Assembly (NCBI GenBank): GCA_018350325.1
Contig: JAEVLN010000005.1
Span: 1,994,142-2,058,141 of the forward strand
Direction of reading: 5' to 3'
Length of the DNA: 64,000 bases
DNA from: Globodera rostochiensis
Lineage: Eukaryota; Nematoda; Chromadorea; Rhabditida; Heteroderidae
Part shown: positions 61,109 to 64,000 of the stretch, one piece after another
Layout of the letters: every line of letters begins with the position of its first letter
How positions within the stretch are numbered: the first letter of the stretch is position 1
The notes under the pieces: model-generated
Told to the model about the DNA's origin: nothing
The model's database searches: none
What the model saw: only the letters and a program-made list of their open reading frames with translations
Made by a program: the position numbers and the translations under genes

Positions 61109-64000
61109 TGTCGATTTTTCGCAATTTCTTCTCTGCCACCGACGATCCGCAGTCGGACGATGCGACTAATGTTGAAATTGTCGATCGTCTCGTTGAGCGG
61201 TTGGAGACCGGGAGTAGCATTGAGGACCGAAGGGATGCTCTCAAAGCATTGAGGTCGCTGTCCAGAGTAAGGCATCTTTCTTAATTCATAACATTGGCTT
61301 AGAACTAATGTTATTCTGTCCAGAACCTCCGTCTCCATGTTGCGACTCGTGGAATGAACGTTTATATGGACATACTCGAAAAGGAGGCCAATCTTCAGGA
61401 TTTGGTTGCTCTTACATTGGACATCATGAACATGGTGCTCAATGACAGTGTCAATGAGGGCGACCAAGAAGCAACGACAGTGGCAGAACAGGAGGACGAG
61501 ATCGGAGATCGCCTTGCTGAAGTGTTGCTTCAGAAACCAACCTTTATGGTTTCGTTGATTAAACTGCTCGAATGCTATGACTTTGCTGTGCGAAGGCAAA
61601 ATTTTTGTTTAACTCCAAAGAAATCAATTTAATTTTAAAAAGGTGGCCTTTGGGATGTGAAAATTTTAAACATTCTAAAATGTAGTGCATTTTGAAGCAT
61701 TCATTACGCCATCCAGGAAGAGCCTTTAATTACTATTTTTAAATCCCTTTTTTGAATGTTTTTTCTACGCTTAAATTTGTATAATTTAGAAACGCTGTCA
61801 AATTGCTGACTTCATTGCTCAGGCACCGTCCTAGTGCTGTACAACAGGCAGTGATCAGTCAGGCAATTGGAATTTCTCACATTGTCGATCTTCTGCATGA
61901 TAAGGTTGTCGAGGGTTGTAGTGATTGCGAATCGCTGTCTCTCTAAAGCCCGTTCTTTCATTAATCGCTGAATTGGACGGTCAATCCGAGAGAAAAATCA
62001 TTTTTTGGCTATCATTGCGTTTTCATAGTCCTTTTGGCTGTTTAAAAAGTCGAAAGGTTCCAAAGAACGCAACACCGAGTCGCTCATTTATTCTTTTTTA
62101 TTTACCATTTTTCCCATAAATTTTAGCGTGAAGTCATTCGGAATAACGTTGTGCTGATGCTGAGCGAGTTAAGCCGCGGCAACACCGCCATTCAACAGTT
62201 ACTTGCGTATGAGAACGCGTTTCAACTCCTTTTCGATTTTATTGCCCAAGAGCCTTTGGATAGTGCGTTTTACGATTGTTTGGTTTGTAATTTTCTTTTT
62301 ATGGTTCCAGGTATTGTTGTTGAGGATTGTCTGTTCGTTATCCTAAATCTGCTGAAGAAGAATCCCAGCAACCAAGAAGGATTTCGTGAGGCAAAGTTTG
62401 TAGTACTTTCTTCTCGCGGCCTTCCAAACAACGCATTTCTTTCAGTCTGACCAAACAGCTCACTCACCTAGCCAATTCTTTCATATTTCCTGCTGAAGAG
62501 GTTGACCCCTCTTTTGGTGCTTCCGGTGGACTGCCCGACGACGAGTGGAGCTCCCAAAAGATAGCCAATTTTATGCTCATTCTCCAGTGCATTCGGTCGT
62601 TGGTTTCCCCGGTCGACAACATTCACCAGTCGACGCATTCAGCCCAAAAGTCTCTGCTTCAAGCGGGTGATTGCGTTAATTTAGTCCCATAAGACTTGTC
62701 CTCCCAGGAATGCTTGATTTGCTGTGCAAGGTGCTGCTTTCCCAGTTGGGCGTGTCGGTGGAAGTTTTGGCTGAGTCGGTGATCACTGTGGCGGAGATGA
62801 TCCGTGGCAATTATGCCAACCAGGAATTCTTTGCACAATCCACGGTGGCCGACCAGGACGGTGTTAGGTGTGTGGAAACAAAAGGTTATTAACTTAAGTC
62901 CGAATAATTCATTTTAAGACCTGCTCTGTTGATTTTGCTGCTTTCAATGACCTCTGAACGACAACCTTTTCGTCTTCGACTCGCTGTTTTCTACTGCTTT
63001 CTTTGCTATTTTTATGACAATGAAAAAGGAAAAGTCAAGGTCTTTTTTTATTATTATTTTAGAGTACCTCTAAACCTGAACTCTTTTCATTTGTTAGATC
63101 ATCGACACACTTCTGCCCCAAAGCGACAATCGCTCATCGGAAGAGGAAAGCAACGCGATGATTGGACATTATTTGTGCGGTGCGTTGGTCAACCATGAGC
63201 CGGTTCAAGTTTGGTGTGTGTGTTAATGTCGAAACTGAAGTTAGAATTTTCATTGTTTTAGGTTCGGGTCGGTCGCACTTCTCCACACACTGTTGGAGGC
63301 CGACCACCTTAAGCCCCAACTTTTGCGTGTTCAGCTGTCCACTGCGGGCTCTCAGGAGCCCCAATCGCTTCTCGCTCATTTGGGTCGGATGTTGTGCGGC
63401 TGTGGCCCTCGCAAGTTGCAGATTCGATGCGGTCTTCTGATGCTGTTGTCTGTGTGGACACACAACTGTACACCGGCAATTGAACTTTTCTTGACGTCTT
63501 TTGGCTCAAATTCGGGCAACGATGAACACAACATAGTGCATTATCTTATCGGACAATTGGGTTCGGGAATTTTAACCCCAACTGTTAGCTGTCGAAGATC
63601 ATTGATTCAGTTGATCAAAACACCGAAATAACAGAGGCGGAAAATCAACTTGTCAAAGGGCTGGTTGCGTTTCTCGTCGGCGTTTCTCTCCATTGTTGGG
63701 AAGTGGCAGAGGGAAAGGCGGACAAAAAGTAAGGCACAGATTGGACCACACGGAAACCAGCTTTGTTTACACTTCAGAACACAGCTCACGCACTTGATCG
63801 AACGCCGAGTGGGACGGGAGCGGATGGCTGAGTATATTGAGGGTATTTCCAAATCGGAGTTTTATATTCGGGCGGCTCAACGGCCTCAGCCACTGGCCAA
63901 GGGTCCTTCTGATTTGCTTCTCGATTATCAATTTGCTAAACTCTTCAAAATAATGGAGGGTTTGTTTGGCATTTGTCTTTTCTGTTCCTAAACTGTTCGT
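61109..64000 (+). CDS. USO1: vesicle tethering factor USO1/p115, N-terminal part (runs off window)
   Basis: Golgi tether with an armadillo-repeat head and coiled-coil tail. ATG 61109: [13 protein letters not shown] then [20 protein letters not shown] and [12 protein letters not shown], matching the p115 start. Head repeats: [99 protein letters not shown], and LANSF near 62480. Later segments include [19 protein letters not shown] and [20 protein letters not shown]. The frame is interrupted by about ten introns, several poorly defined between 62450 and 63750. The visible part ends [10 protein letters not shown], the end of the head domain. The acidic tail and coiled coil lie beyond 64000. Confidence 0.9.

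Overview
This is eukaryotic nuclear DNA from an animal, almost certainly a nematode and most likely a tylenchid (cyst-nematode-like) species. The genes are compact and multi-exon, with many introns of only 40-60 bp. Their best-recognised products are conserved animal housekeeping proteins. Several introns use GC-AG splice sites, and a Cys-rich three-finger secreted protein of nematode style is present. The genus cannot be fixed from sequence alone. Nothing prokaryotic, viral or CRISPR-like was seen. All exon structures below were read by eye from reading frame, splice consensus and remembered family alignments, so single splice sites may be wrong.

Layout. 1-1.0 kb: no gene. 1.0-4.4 kb: minus-strand pseudokinase gene. 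4.4-8.5 kb: dense repeats (one hAT-like MITE with an 8-bp target duplication, then several foldback elements whose arms are tandem repeats). 9.8-17.7 kb: a long Gln-rich nuclear-type gene with two nested MITEs in one intron. 19.1-21.5 kb: cyclin E (minus). 22.1-24.0 kb: a LYRM1-like gene overlapping or fused with an eEF2-lysine methyltransferase. 24.4-27.3 kb: a PRC1/Ase1-type microtubule bundler (minus), copy 1, frameshifted. 27.4-39.2 kb: a same-strand row of DDX18/Has1 helicase, TDP2, proteasome ATPase RPT6, an RCCD1-like RCC1 protein and lariat debranching enzyme DBR1. 40.4-43.8 kb: a second, intact copy of the PRC1 segment, carrying a MITE that copy 1 lacks. 44.1-45.5 kb: casein kinase 2 beta, with a MITE inserted on its 5' splice site. 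45.7-46.2 kb: secreted Ly6-like three-finger protein (minus). 46.8-50.9 kb: cap methyltransferase CMTR1 (minus). 51.4-55.5 kb: TRAP-gamma, a PRELI/slowmo protein and La. 55.6-59.4 kb: MITE, a near-perfect 166-bp-arm hairpin, and a 1.2-kb foldback element. 59.5-60.8 kb: RNPS1. 61.1 kb to the end: the USO1/p115 head domain, cut by the window edge.

Functional grouping. RNA metabolism is strongly represented: DDX18 (ribosome assembly), DBR1 (intron lariats), CMTR1 (cap ribose methylation), La (Pol III transcript 3' ends) and RNPS1 (exon junction/splicing). Cell cycle and spindle functions come from cyclin E, PRC1 and CK2 beta. The DDX18-TDP2-RPT6-RCCD1-DBR1 row and the TRAP-gamma-PRELI-La row have short spacers (about 240-800 bp), so operon-like transcription is possible but not shown.

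The main novelty is in the non-coding layer. At least seven short transposons keep exact 8-bp target duplications. One has an empty paralogous site within the same window, one duplicates a splice donor, and two are nested. There are also several foldback elements that share internal modules, and a set of GC-AG introns confirmed by conserved protein alignments.
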